In this document: in pieces, positions 21,438 through 33,385 of the stretch | Layout of the letters: the number at the start of each line of letters is the position of its first letter | How positions within the stretch are numbered: position 1 is the first letter of the stretch | Assembly: GCA_032433595.1 (NCBI GenBank) | Contig: JASWJB010000015.1 | Span: 124,001 to 188,000 of the forward strand | Origin: Conoideocrella luteorostrata | Taxonomy: Eukaryota; Ascomycota; Sordariomycetes; Hypocreales; Clavicipitaceae | Length of the DNA: 64,000 nucleotides | Direction: 5' to 3' | Notes under the pieces: model-generated | Told to the model about the DNA's origin: nothing | What the model saw: only the letters and a program-made list of their open reading frames with translations | The model's database searches: none | Program-made: the position numbers and the translations under genes

Positions 21438-22273
21438 TGTGATAGTTGATTGAAGTGGAAAAGATAAGTAGGAAGCGAATCAAGTTGATGACTGTCAGTG
21501 TAAGGCTTTCATCCCGCCGAGGCCGGAGTCGATATGAGATCTACAAGATAGAGTCCACCGTACTAATGCAACAATGGCCCAGTTCAGGTCCGCTATGACC
21601 GCGAAGGTCACCCGAAGGCCCACTAGAAGGGCAAAATCAGAACAACAACAGGCGCGGCATTCACAAACCGGGCGCGCAACATTATGGGTTCAGCTTTGAT
21701 CGCAGCTTGCAATCAAAGCTGGGGGGGTGTGTCACAGGAAAATATGAGCCTATTTAAGGGTCATAACTACACATGAACAGTGGCCTCTGGCTTCGCCATT
21801 TTTTGTGTGACAATATTGTTGGAATATCCCGTCAAGGCACGCGGGTAAGCACGTGGGCCCCGTGGGCACCCCGGCGCGCCTCTTATATACGGCGCGTGCA
21901 TGGATACTCTTCTTCTTCTTCTTCTCTTCTCTTTTAGATAGTCACGAATGAATTGAATTGTCTTGCACACTGTTTTGCTTCACCTTCTGGTGTCGATACC
22001 CTCGTCACCCGAAGCCCTGTGCTTCCTACAGATATTCTTATGTGACTGTCCGCCGACAGCACTCGGCCCATTAATTCGACGAGCCGCTCCCCATCCTCGA
22101 AGTAGATGATGACAGGCTCGGCATTACCCGAACAAGGTCCAAGGCCCATTTATCTTTAATGTGCCCCTGCTAATCTATTGGACAACCACCAACAGCTTGA
22201 CTGGCGATTCGTCCCTGCTAGGTTCGACAAGTAATAGGTTTAATGAGCCCCACTTGATATTTGTTCCTCCAGT
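21438..22273. other. Intergenic with repeat fragments
   Basis: No gene is supported. TGTTGGAATATCCCGTCAAG at about 21818 looks like another LTR-type terminus. The TTATATACGG box, (CTT)n tract and GGTGTCGATACC phrase that follow parallel the layout of the 25682 element. Confidence 0.35.
21727..21812 (+). repeat. 86-bp dispersed repeat, copy 1
   Basis: This stretch, bounded by GTGTGTCACA and TTTTGTGTGAC and containing AAAATATGAGC and AAGGGTCATAACT, has a clearly related copy in inverse orientation at 47454-47537. The two differ at scattered positions. Confidence 0.65.
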
Positions 22274-22512
22274 TGTTGGAATAGACAAGAGAGGTTCATA
22301 TTGATCTGAATAGATGGGAAGAGCTCTGTTACAGTGATGATGGAGGGAGAATTCCTCGTTTAACGGCCCTGTCCAAGTCCCCCTATAAATACCCCTACAA
22401 TCTTAGACACGCCTGTCCTAAATTCCTGCCTTGGCCCCAGAGGCCACGTATCCTTTCTCTCACTGCCCGTGTATCCACACATCCGCTCCACACACACACG
22501 TGTAATCCAACA
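22274..22512 (-). mobile_element. Solo LTR-like fragment
   Basis: 239 bp with TGTTGGA and TCCAACA ends is homologous, in the opposite orientation, to 17859-18090. Shared landmarks are the GAATTCCTCGT phrase, CCCCCTATAAATACCCC and the GGCCACGTATCC stretch. Flanks CCAGT and CCTGT match at 4 of 5 positions. Confidence 0.6.
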
Positions 22513-22933
22513 CCTGTGCAGTCGGAGATACATAGGTCGGAGCAATTTGAACAGTGGCCTGATATGACGCACTTGGGCATACTACCCTTCATATCTGGTT
22601 GCATTCTGACCATAGCCCCCAGCCGAGTCTCGGAGATTTAACGAAAACAGGCTGGGATCCTCACGCGCCATGCCACATAAATGTCCAATTCGCCTAGTTA
22701 TAGCATTGCTGCGGACTTGCAGACATGAGGACGCGTGAGCAGGTTTACGCCCGCAACTCTACGGTACTATTCTTAGATACTGATGTAATAATTAGGTGAT
22801 TCTTCCCCTAAAAATTTTCGCCATCTGCCATTTGTTCTTTGTTCCGGCAGGATCTGCACCAGGTAGCTGCACTTCGCACCACCGCGCAAGATTTTCATAC
22901 CTATATATTTGTTGATCTTCTACTGAAGTTGCG
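22513..22933. other. Promoter region of the GH47 gene
   Basis: No coding frame. A TATATATTTG box at about 22902 lies shortly before the mannosidase ATG at 22934. Confidence 0.4.
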
Positions 22934-24750
22934 ATGCCTTCTTCGAACACGTCTCTCAAGATCAGTTTCGCTTTTGTCGCAATGCTGCTAGCTGCAGCGT
23001 CTGGAAGCCCTCCGGGCCGAGCTTGGAAAAGAGCTGCTCCCGAGGCTAATTTGACGAGGGCACATGAGGTTCGCAGTGCTTTCCAAACCGCGTGGGATGG
23101 ATACTACAAGCACGCCTTTCCTCATGATACTTTGTTGCCGATCAGTGGCGGACACGAGGATGACAGGTGAGAATTTAGTGATAAGGATGGCGCCCAAGAT
23201 GTTTTGCGAGTTCATCTTTCGATATCTGTATGCAAGAATGCGCGCTAAATACGGACTGAATAGAAACGCCTGGGGGGTCACTGCGGTTGATACACTGAGC
23301 ACTGCCATCATCATAGAGGATGTCGGTGCGGTCAACCAGATTCTCCGGGATATTGAAACCATCGACTTTTCCACAACAAAGGGATTATTTTCCTCTGTTT
23401 CGCTCTTCGAGACCAATATTCGATACCTCGCTGGCCTGCTCTCTGGTAGGCAATTTTGCGGGGGTCCACGGCAGCTCTTATTTTGAACTGTTGAGAGATG
23501 CGCTAACACCATGCAAGGCTACGACCTTCTCACAGGACCGTCCCGTCACCTCGTTGATAGCAGCAACTCCAAATACGTTGAAACTCTTCTCCGCCAAGCC
23601 CGGACCCTTGCCGACAGTCTTAGCATTGCTTTTAACACACCGACCGGCATCCCCGATGACTCTGTATACCTGAACCCAATACGAGGGGTTGGAGGCTCCG
23701 AGACAAATAGTCCTGCCGGAGCGGGCACGTTGGTGCTAGAGTGGACGCGCTTAAGCGACCTTACCGGGAACAAGACTTATGCCACGCTTGCTCAGAAGGC
23801 TCAGAAATATCTCATCGATCCCCAGGGCGAGGGCTATCCAGGCTTAGTTGGACGCCGTATCAGCATTCGGGACGGCAAATTTAAAGACAACACTGGTAGC
23901 TGGGGAGCCAGCGTTGACAGCTTCTACGAGTACCTTATTAAGATGTACTTATACGACCCGAAAGAGTTTGCTCAGTACAAGGATCAATGGGTGCTTGCGG
24001 CAGACTCCACCATTAAGTATCTCGTATCGCATCCGTCTTCACGCCCAGACCTAACGTTTCTGGCGGGATACAACGGCAAGATAACCAGCCCGTCGTCCGG
24101 TCATTGTAAGTTTAGTTCCAGTAACCTACTCTTTCTTGGCAGGAACATACAGACAAAAACGATTTTTTATATGTATACTCACAACTACTGCAGTAGCCTC
24201 TTTTGCCGGCGGCAACTTCATCGTCGGCGGTGTCATTCTCAACGAGCCTAGATATACTCGGCTGGGTCTTTCTCTAGCCGAGTCATACTACCAGACTTAC
24301 AAACAAACCGCCAGTCATATTGGACCAGAAAGCTTCCAGTGGGTCGCAACCAACACGGACACCGGGCCACCCGCTGGCGACGCCGACTTTTACAAAAGAG
24401 CCGGTTTCTGGCCTACCTCCAAGGAATATACCCTACGGCCTGAGACCATTGAGAGCCTGTACTACGCCTATCGCGTGACCGGGGACAAGAAATACCAAGA
24501 CATGGCCTGGGATGCTTTTCTTGCTATCCGGGATCAATGCAAAGCTGGGTACGGGTTTTCTGGCCTGACTGACGTGACGAAGGAAAATGGCGGAACAAGA
24601 GATGATTTCCAGCAGAGCTTCTTCTTATCTGAGGTTCTCAAGTACTCGTATCTCATTTTCGCGGGTGACTCCGAGGTCCAATTCCAGGCACAGGGTAAGA
24701 ACGGCTTCGTTTTCAACACGGAGGCCCATCCGTTAAAGGTGCGTGGCTGA
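22934..24750 (+). CDS. GH47 alpha-1,2-mannosidase
   Basis: Four exons (22934-23166, 23264-23445, 23518-24105, 24194-24750) give 519 residues, with all phases consistent. A signal peptide or anchor covers about residues 8-27 ([15 protein letters not shown]). The chain then follows class I mannosidases: [32 protein letters not shown] across the first splice, the [15 protein letters not shown] helix, [38 protein letters not shown] with the RPE catalytic glutamate, and the calcium-binding NTEAHP near the end. These enzymes trim alpha-1,2-linked mannose from N-glycans in the secretory pathway, and many fungal paralogues are secreted. The gene is intact, unlike the synthase and ABC genes beside it, and is probably not part of the right-hand cluster. 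Confidence 0.92.
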
Positions 24751-25003
24751 GTGCAGGCTAGAGTCCTCTGTGGTGTCTCCGTTATAGAAATAAGGCGTAA
24801 CTGGAATGTTTTCTTCATACAAGTCACTCAACAGGCATTATAAACTATGGCATACTAAATCAATTTGTTTTGTATGCATGACGAAACTCAACATTTAATA
24901 TTGCTCAAAAAGGTTATAGACTAGAGCAATAACTAATTGCACAGTGTGTATGTGTATTTCTTCTTTGTGCCCGTGACCTGTTTAGTGCCTCTCGGAAGAA
25001 GTG

Positions 25004-25264
25004 ATCTCTTTGGCGACCGTAAGGCCATACTCTCGTATCAGTCTTCACAAGCAACCCTGCCAACATGGACGACCTAGAATGACCTTCAGTAGTGCTCTGG
25101 GCTGTGAGAAGTGCGATATATCTCTTTGTGAATCAAAAATTTGCTAGGATTTCTATCATAGTATGAAATAGCAGGCAGGATAAATACCTTCTAGTGCTCC
25201 ACTTCTAATTGGCTACGACCCCCTATCCGGTGCCAAAATGTAGCCTTACGGTCGCCAAAGAGAT
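25004..25264. mobile_element. 261-bp MITE with perfect 22-bp terminal inverted repeats
   Basis: The left end ATCTCTTTGGCGACCGTAAG plus GC (25004-25025) is matched exactly by its reverse complement at 25243-25264. Both ends are flanked by AGTG, a possible 4-bp target-site duplication. The interior has no coding frame. Confidence 0.7.
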
Positions 25265-26214
25265 AGTGTAGACCTATCATAGTTCAAGTTGGTAAACCAA
25301 AACATTTTGTCGCCGTAAATCACGTTTCATACCCTATAAAAGTATTCAGTAACATGCGGGTGTAAATTTTCCGACGGATCTGGAATATTTTTTAGGTAGT
25401 ATGGGCTATACCAATTAGTGATCTGCCGATACAGACCGGATTGATTTCTATTAGCACTTACCTAAATGCTAACGCGAAGAACAGGGACATGCAAGACCGA
25501 GCATTATTTAGACCACGATAAGGAGCTTGTTGGCAGGGGCAACTTCTATCCATATGCGGACAAAAATGTCTGAATCAATTGTTAGTGCTCCGTAAGTACT
25601 ATTTTGCATGTTAAACGCTCACGAGGCATTCTTTCGCTGACTGCCATGAGAATAAGCATAACTAGCATCGAGATCGAAAGTTGTTGGAACCCCTCGTCAA
25701 GCACAATAGGAAGCACGGAACAGGTCACTTGGTCACCTTTCGGCCACGATATTTATACGACGATATCAGGGCTTTCTCCCTGACTTGTTTCCTCTTCTTA
25801 GACAGACACAGATTAGTGAATATATTGCATTACATCCTGACCGCAACTGGTATCGATACCTTTACACGACACCATGTGCAACTCACAAAAGTTTCTTATT
25901 AATTAATCAAACATAAAATGTATAAAGAGTTTTGTTTCGGTTTTACTGTACTGAGTATGTGTTTGTCGAGTATAAGTCGTTCGCAGGAATTTGAGTATCA
26001 CCTGCGTCAATGGCTATAACCTCTCAGTGCTTTTAGTGTGCTTCGACTAAAGTCAGTTGTTTGATTGCTTCTCGCGTGGTTGTTGATTTGGAGAGATTCT
26101 TGATTGTGCCGTTGCTTTTAATAAAGAAGATTCTATCTGCGTGATCAATATATGAAACTGTGATGGCTTTGAGTTAGCGAAAGTATCTTTATTTAACGGA
26201 ATCTTGGTGCTATT
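25265..26214. other. Gene-poor AT-rich stretch
   Basis: Apart from the LTR-like fragment at 25682-25889, nothing is recognised. Confidence 0.45.
25682..25889 (-). mobile_element. Solo LTR-like fragment
   Basis: TGTTGGAACCCC at the left and GTGCAACTCACA at the right bound a copy of the right part of the 17859 element, in inverse orientation relative to it on the plus strand. Shared landmarks are AGCACAATAGGAAGCAC, TTGGTCACCTTTC, ATATTTATACG and CTTCTTAGA. Confidence 0.6.
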
Positions 26215-27082
26215 GTACCTGTGGGGGTTATTATTACGACAGTACTTCCAAATCTCTTCAGTAGCGCATCAAGAGCGAAGAGTCGTTGGAAAAGAGCATC
26301 TGTGGTGATACGATCCAGGGCGTGCTAAAAGCGTTGTCCAAGATAAGTATAGCGGCTTGAGAGTACACAGCTCTAGCCAATGCCTGTAGATAGTTGTTTT
26401 CAGTCGGATGTATGCTTGAAGACACAATGCTGCGCAAGAGTAAATCGCCGGGACTTATCACGCAATGCCTTGGCCCACCGCTATTTCCAGCTACGGTCTG
26501 ATCGCCATTTGGAAACTGCACAAAGTCTTTATCAAAAAGGCAGGCAGTTATAACCGTTTGATACCAATATCGATCGTAGAACTTACGGCCAAGAATAATT
26601 TCCTGAATTGTGATATTTTGTATCCACAGACGTTCATCACAATACGCAACTTCCTGCTGCTCAAAATATAATTCGCCACAGCTAAGACTTGCCTCTCCTA
26701 TAATTGCTCTTAGTAAGGTAGATTTTCCACATCTAGTAGACCCTATAGCCACAGCGAATTCTGACCGCATTATAGATAAATTTGTATTCTTGAGTATAGG
26801 TTCTAGATTCAAGGAGCAATAAATTCGTCGAGAAATACAGTAAGTAGCTGGGGAAATCGTAATTTGATTGAAGAAGATTTGACTCGTAAGGTTGAGGGAC
26901 ATAGCGGACCATGCCGCGGCTTGAGGACCTTTTGACGGAAGGATCCGCAAGGCACCTGAATATGAATCTGCAGGTTGGCGTATTGGATTGTTGGCGAGCC
27001 GTGGGGCAGCAGTGTCAGGGGCTCGTTGGATGACTCTGGCCAATAGACGCCTTATATAGCTGGATACTGGGCTATTCGGCAT
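26215..27082 (-). pseudogene. ABC transporter nucleotide-binding domain relic
   Basis: The minus-strand frame contains an ABC-C/MRP-type nucleotide-binding domain. The Walker A region reads GSTRCGKSTLLRAIIGE, followed by a Q-loop area and NITIQEIILG. Then NGDQTVAGNSGG gives a worn signature, and ALARAVYSQAAILILDNAFS the Walker B stretch. Removing a GTGATAAG...TACAG intron joins the signature to ALARAV in frame. Right after DNAFS (about 26320) the homology moves to another frame (ALDRITTDALFQRL, then GSTVVIIT). That break is consistent with a 2-bp insertion. No transmembrane domains are found around it, so this is a truncated and frameshifted remnant of a much larger transporter. Confidence 0.65.
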
Positions 27083-30000
27083 CGGCTGCTACTGCTGGAT
27101 CCTTTTGTTCCTGGCGCAGTGGGTAAAACCAGTGACCATTATGACAAACAGTTAGCCACCTGATGCGTTGTTTTCACAAGCGAAGGCTCAAGTCTTAATG
27201 TAAGGATGGTTAAGTGTACTCCAAGACAGATCAACAAAGCGGACAAACATAACAAGAGTTTGGCTTTCTTTGCATAATTAATTGGGGCGCTGAGTTAAAG
27301 GAAAGAGTCAAAATAAATACCCGTCTTACTGTGATGTTGCTCAATCTAGTAATCCGCAATAACTAATTCAACTAATTCCCTTTCCTTAATTTCTTAACTC
27401 ACATTTTCGTCACCTTCGTAGCCGGAGGATGAGTCACAAATTTGGACTTCCTAATTTGACTGTGTGCGAACGCGGGCGCCTAAACTGATTTGTTGCTGTT
27501 GGAGGCAACGGGTATGAATTGAAAGGGTAAAAAAAGTCACATATTGAAGATGATTATGATGATGAATTCTGTTGAGTTCTCTGCTTCCAATTTCTCCCAC
27601 AATGCCTCCTTTTATACTTCTCAGGCCTTCTCTCCCTCATTTCCGTTAAGTCACTAATCTCCAGTATCTCCGGCATCTCTATTATCCAACAGTTGCACTG
27701 TGCTGTCTCAGTTGATTACGGCGGCAAGTTATACGCCCACATGGCCCTCGCCAGCTCCTCCAGCAGCAGAGGCGTGTTGTCTTTTACGCTGCAGTCTCAT
27801 GGTGACGAATTGGGACAAAGGGAATGTTTCCTACCTCGAAAATTCATGTGTGCTTCAGGGGTGTATTTCGCGTTGTCAGTGTCTTTGTCTGCTCAAAAGG
27901 AGGTTTACAATGAAGAATGATAGCGGCGGAATTTTACCTAGCGCGGTCAATGGGAGCTCCAGTGATACAGATACTCCTTGGGACGAGATAATGGAAGAGA
28001 ACAGTAGTCTTCTGTCGGTGGCTGAAGAAACCGAGCAAAAGCACCCAGTTGGACATCTACCGCGGATGTTGTTGACCTGCAGCCATGTTGACGCCTTGAG
28101 CGTTAGCTATTTCCACCAGATTCTTCACTCCATCTCGTTTGTGGAGGCAATTGCTCGATCTCTGCCTCGTAGGGCGGGAAAACCACATGACGGCGTCACC
28201 TTGTCCGTCAAATTTCTGCCGGGGGGGGGGGGGTTAAAATCTATTGCGTGGAATATAAGCCCAAATTGCAGCTACTGGAGAACAATTCAGTGGGCCTACA
28301 CTTTTGCTCCGTAGTCAGTGGTTAATTGTTCCAACAGAATCAGCATAACATGGTCTCAACCCACCATCTCCAAGCAAAAGGCCCATAATCCTACGTGGAC
28401 ATGGCCCGATTCACGGCACAGAAGTGAATCAAACCTCCCCCAGACGGGGAGCCAATGCGCGTGAAGTTGCATTGAAATGGAGCAAGCGACCCGTTGTGCC
28501 GTGTCTCAAGGTGAATCTGGGCAACGACCAACAAAACCTTCCGTTCAGCCTGTATCACTTATTGGTGCCCGCAGCCCACTGCTAATCGGTGTTTTCCGTC
28601 AACATTCCAATTCCAGTACTCATAACTAGCGTCTTTGGTGTCAACGAGCTGTTTAACCGACATACTGCCTTTGCACTTGCCATGCTGCGCGATAGACAAA
28701 ACAAAAAGTCGCGCACATTTGATCCAGTGCGCACTAGCCTTCGCGTGCCTCCAAGATAATGACTACAAGTAAGATCACTGCAGGCCCTCGCTGCTCTTGT
28801 AAGATCTAGTTATTGTTCCTAAAAGCACAATGCTTCGCTGGCCACTAGTTTCAAGGCCCTTCAACTCTTGCCGTAAATGTTCCATTCTCGGCACGTAGTC
28901 GCGCCGGTAATAGTTAGAGAAAAGAATTTGACCAAAACAAGATTGACACTCTATATTACCGCCGTACTAGTAGTATTGGGACCATATGGTTTCCTGTTCC
29001 AGCTCATACAACCCCACGACTTAATGCTGTTGGAATTCTTATTCGTTCGACTATGGAGCACAATTCAGGCCTACTAAATGTCTCTCTAATAGTAGCAAAT
29101 AGTGTCTTATATACTCAACGCGACAAATGCGGATCTTAAGCCGAATAACCATAGCGAATGACAGAGTAGAAGCCGACAACCGCATCAACGGCTCCTTCGA
29201 TTGAACATGCGGAGGCTCATAGAAGCATAATCGCCTCGGCATAGCTCATGTTTCGATCCCAGCATTACATCGTAAATTTGTGTTGATCGCCTCGCGCTGC
29301 AGGCTCAACCCCAGGCTAAAAGGCCACGTCGGTTGATAACTTGTTGGAGCGGTAGTTGCAAAGCAGGCCGCATCCTAGTAGGAAAAAAACAGTAAAAAAA
29401 GTTAAAAGAGGCTAGCAGAATCTCGTTAATGTCTACAGCATGCCCATGGTCTCGCTGTCTGTCCCTGGGTGCGAAGGTCCCAAAAGGAGCGAGGGAGGGC
29501 TGGGGCGTAAGCAAATGCTACATTCGGAGTTCCACATGACGGCATTGTGGCATGATGGGTACGGGACACTTCGCAGCGGCGAAGAATTCAAGGTGTAGTA
29601 AGCTTTCGCATCTTCGGATTGTCATCTTACCCAATAAGATCCGTCGCTAATACATACATGTATAAACGGCGGAAAAACTTGTTGCACACTTCGACGTGCA
29701 AGTGTCAACGCATGTCAGCTTTCCGAGACGTCTAAAAGGAGCCAAAGGCCTCGGACTGGCACCTCAGGCTGGCAAACCCGGAGTCTTCCACTCAAACCCC
29801 TCTCAGCTGTATTCCGACAAATAAGACTCCTTCAACAACATGCAACGACCATCTTACGAGTGTGATAGAGAGACTTGTGGCGCAGGCTTGGCAACAGGTG
29901 AAATCCGTTGGGGGCCAATCCTTTATGTACCAGGCTCCAAGGTCCACCTACCGCAGCGACCGGGTTTGTGCACACCGAAGCGTGTTTGCTTCCCTGGTTT

Positions 30001-31940
30001 GCCGAGCATCCGGTGGTTATCTAGTGTCGTCGTTATCTTGTGACACATAGCCATGCAGAGACATTGAGCCAGGAGGATCTTTCGCGGCCGGTCGCCCGCA
30101 GATTATTTGGATAACCGAAAAGAGACTCTCTGCTCGCCCATGGAGTTTCGGAAACTTTCATATGGCCAGGAAACGCTGTCATTCGTCACAACAACAAGAT
30201 GGAACAATGGTAGCACCCCGAAGAGCCCGGTCAGACGTAATTATCATGATATTCAGGTACAGAGTAGCTGGCTGGCTGTGGGAGTGCCCTCATTACAACA
30301 TCTATAATGATACGTCCGAGTATAGACTAGAAACGCTGCGTATCATTGCAAGCGGGAGTCACACGCCCACGTGGTCAACACTGTTGTTTGCAATAGTTGA
30401 GGTTGCATTCACCCACAATGCTACCTCCGGAATTGAATCCAACTTGCCCATGGAGTAACTAGATTCTAGCGCCATTCATAGTTCCCTGGACGCCTAGTGG
30501 AACAGCTTCCCGCATACGTTTCAAGTAAATGAGCCGGCTGTGCTGTGCCGTCAGTTCATCATTAGCGGTTTCAAAATGTCGCTATCCATAGTCCTCTATA
30601 GATTTCTTGATTCTACTAATCCCGAAACGACCACTTAATAATTAAATTATAGCAGTTACTTAATGGGTTTTTATAATTCGTAATGCAGTATTCATTATGC
30701 CTCAATTGAGAAGTTTCTGCTAATTGCCACTCAGAGTATCATTCATCCGGTACAAGTTTACTTCGGGAGAGCGGCACCGATCAAATTATGAGTCGACGCA
30801 AGCTTCGCCAGTTCGGGATGAGGCTTGATAAGCCCAAAAAGTCCCATTTGTAATAACCGTTTTATATGCGCTAGAACCAGTAGTACATGCACGTCTGACT
30901 CTCAGTATCGAGCCCCCGGACCACCCATGGCGCCGGATTCGTGAACACGAGTCGCGTAGGCGACACCTTGTGTGGGCATACGTCCATGCTCCCTTTGAAC
31001 GGCTGGGCGGGGTCATGGATAGGCGAGATCGTGGGTTGGCTAAAGAGGCTAGTTAGATAACTAACAATGCAAAATCCGGGATACTGATCTAGGTACTCAC
31101 AGCCCCGGTTTGGCCCCCAGTTACTGGAGTGCGCAAGCGACGTGGGCTGCGGCATGGTATCTCTGTCACTGTGCTCGGCATTATGGCGTCTTGTCAATTG
31201 CTTCCCGAACGCAGAGTAACTGAGGACGTGGTTGCTGTTAAACGTCATGTCCTGGGTATTCGTGACTTGCGTGCAGTATGTTGTAGCGTGCTGTGCCTGT
31301 AGGAAGCCAACAAACCAACAAAACCGGAGCAAGCCAAGTACGGTTTATGCTCTGAGCCTTCAGCAGTTACTCCGTACTCCCACTAAAGCAATGCACTCGG
31401 AGCTGCTTAAAGCGCTATACCATAGGATCTCCGACAGGGATGCGGAATTTACCTGCAGGTTTCTCAGACGTCAGATGGCGCCCCCCGTACAGCGGCGCTG
31501 ACAGCCTGGCAAGCAAGAAGGATTTTTTGCAGGGATCGGAACTCGCTGATGCGCGGGAAGCCCACAACCAACATATGGAGGCTGAAGTTGAGAGCGTAAA
31601 GTGGGCTCGGAAGCCATGGCAAGGAACGAGGGATCGGAGCTGACGGTCGAGCATATATAGGGGCACCGAACGCAAGATGCAAATCCTGCCCCAGAACGGC
31701 ATTTTGAGTGTTTAAAAAAAGGCGACTCAAATTCACGAAAGAAAGAATCAAAATGAGAAAACGAACTTAATATTCGAAGATCCGCTAATGGGTGCTGCTC
31801 GCATACCTGTTTCCTGCGAGAACTGCATCTCTTACGCTTCAACATAAATTTTACTATTCATTGAATTCTCTGTTTTAGAATTTTTTCTGGGTATAAGGAC
31901 ATCTGTAGGGGCCTTCGAACGCTTTTGGTTTTTACAAGCT
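27083..31940. other. Long gene-poor stretch
   Basis: No gene is confidently supported in 4.9 kb. Frames at 27700-28314 (plus), 30162-30458 (plus) and 30871-31332 (minus) lack recognisable domains. The last begins with a hydrophobic, signal-like LLRFCWFVGFLQA-type segment and has several cysteines, so a small secreted protein is possible but unproven. A run of 13 G lies at 28221-28233. The sequence probably contains decayed genes, and its right end is the upstream region of the bANK regulator. Confidence 0.4.
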
Positions 31941-32874
31941 ATGGAACGTCGGCGTGAACAGAATAAACACGCACAGCGAAGGTATCGACGTAAGTAAACC
32001 TCCATCCATTGGCATGTGAAGCCAGAACAAAATACACTTCTTTGTAAAAGTATGGAATAGTAATGTGTTGATAGAGAGAAAACGGACAGCAGTGCAAGAG
32101 GTCCAGTTATACAATACGCCGAGTTCGCTTTCCGAAGAGTCTTCATCTCTAAATATCGATAACGCTACGGATTCGGATATTATTCCGTCAGTTGACAGGA
32201 GCCACAGCGGTAATGTGGACTGTACCAAGAATGGCACTCTAATCCACAATGACTGTCTTTTGGGCATCCTCCGTCCAGACTGGGACTTTAACCCTGACTG
32301 GGGCTCCAATACGACAAGTAGTGATTGCATTCCCTTCGTTGCCAACCAGTTGGACTACCTTGAAACACAGCTGGTGACGCAAGACGGTAGGATGGCAAGC
32401 TCGGCGTATGAATGCTCCCCTTCTTCAGATGGCACCGCCGACAAGGCAGTCAAGACAGCTTGGCTGAGTCCCCTCCACCTAGCCGCACAAAGGGGGCATG
32501 ATCGGAATGTGAGTACGCTGTTGAAATATCACGCCGACTGCAACGCACGGGATAGCGATGGACTCACACCCCTAGCACACGCGGTCATTGGTGGACATCA
32601 AGAGGTCGTCAACATCCTGTTGTCTCATGGTGCTAGTATAGACAACCTCAGCAGTCGGTACGCCACTGTATTGCACTGCGCTGTCCTGCATCGTCGAGGA
32701 CGGGTGTTGGAGGCTCTTTTGGAACATTGCTCCAGAAATAACGTCGTGATCGACTGCTATGATAGTGCGGGTAAGACGCCACTGCATGCCGCTATAGAAA
32801 TTGATTTTGAGCAGGGGTTGCAGTTGCTGTTGCAATTTGGTGCCAATGTGCACAGCAAAGCTGGAGTAGCCTAA
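31941..32874 (+). CDS. TOXE-like bANK transcription factor (bZIP basic region plus ankyrin repeats)
   Basis: Two exons (31941-31989, 32075-32874) around an 85-nt GTAAGT...GATAG intron give 282 residues. The first exon encodes the basic DNA-binding segment MERRREQNKHAQRRYR, and splicing extends it to QRKR. This fits the N-x2-A-Q-x2-Y-R pattern of fungal bZIP/bANK proteins. There is no clear leucine zipper. Residues from about 144 to the end hold four ankyrin repeats (SPLHLAAQRGH, TPLAHAVIGGH, VLHCAVLHRRG, TPLHAAIEIDF). A basic region plus ankyrins and no zipper defines the bANK family. Its known members, TOXE and the apicidin regulator APF2, control metabolite clusters. It ends about 500 bp from the convergent PKS gene and is the most likely pathway activator. 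The short first exon means an earlier start is possible. Confidence 0.85.
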
Positions 32875-33385
32875 GGTGCTGGCATCATAAGCAAGCAACC
32901 GAGATCAGATACTGTAACAGTTCAGACAAGTATTTATGACGTAGCGGCAATGTCGGAACGACGGTCTTGGAGATTATAAACTTGGGTAAAGAGTATCATC
33001 TCGCAGGCTTAACAGCTAAGAAGTTCTATCAGCGACGGTATTGGCAAATTTGCCTTCAGCGTACGGCGTTACATATATGATGGAGAGGAATTTTCCCTCC
33101 TCTGATCGGATATATATTGAGCGGGTTAATAGATCATAACAAGGTCAGGAATTATCAACATATTTGTTTCTTTTCGGATTGCATGCAAACATTGACCCAG
33201 AAAAAATCAGAAGCGAAGACTGAGATTTATTTTGCTTAGTCGTGGATCGGAGGCGAAGAGTTTGGTCATGAAAGTCCAGTGTCGCTAAAACAAGGCATCG
33301 ACATAGAAAAAAACAATCATAGTCAAATCTCAAACTTCGAAATTTATCACTAGTCGAGTTAATAGATTTATGTTGGAACTAAGTA
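32875..33385. other. Convergent 3' region
   Basis: Between the 3' ends of the bANK and PKS genes. AT-rich, with no coding frame supported. Confidence 0.5.

Noticed and set aside
27700..28314. Frame of 204 codons on the plus strand
   Set aside because: No domain or signal, a 13-G run inside, and an overlapping frame of similar quality; not supported as a gene.
30786..31332. Minus-strand frames that could form a small secreted cysteine-containing protein
   Set aside because: The hydrophobic start and one possible intron are suggestive, but no family, clear signal cleavage site or promoter was seen.
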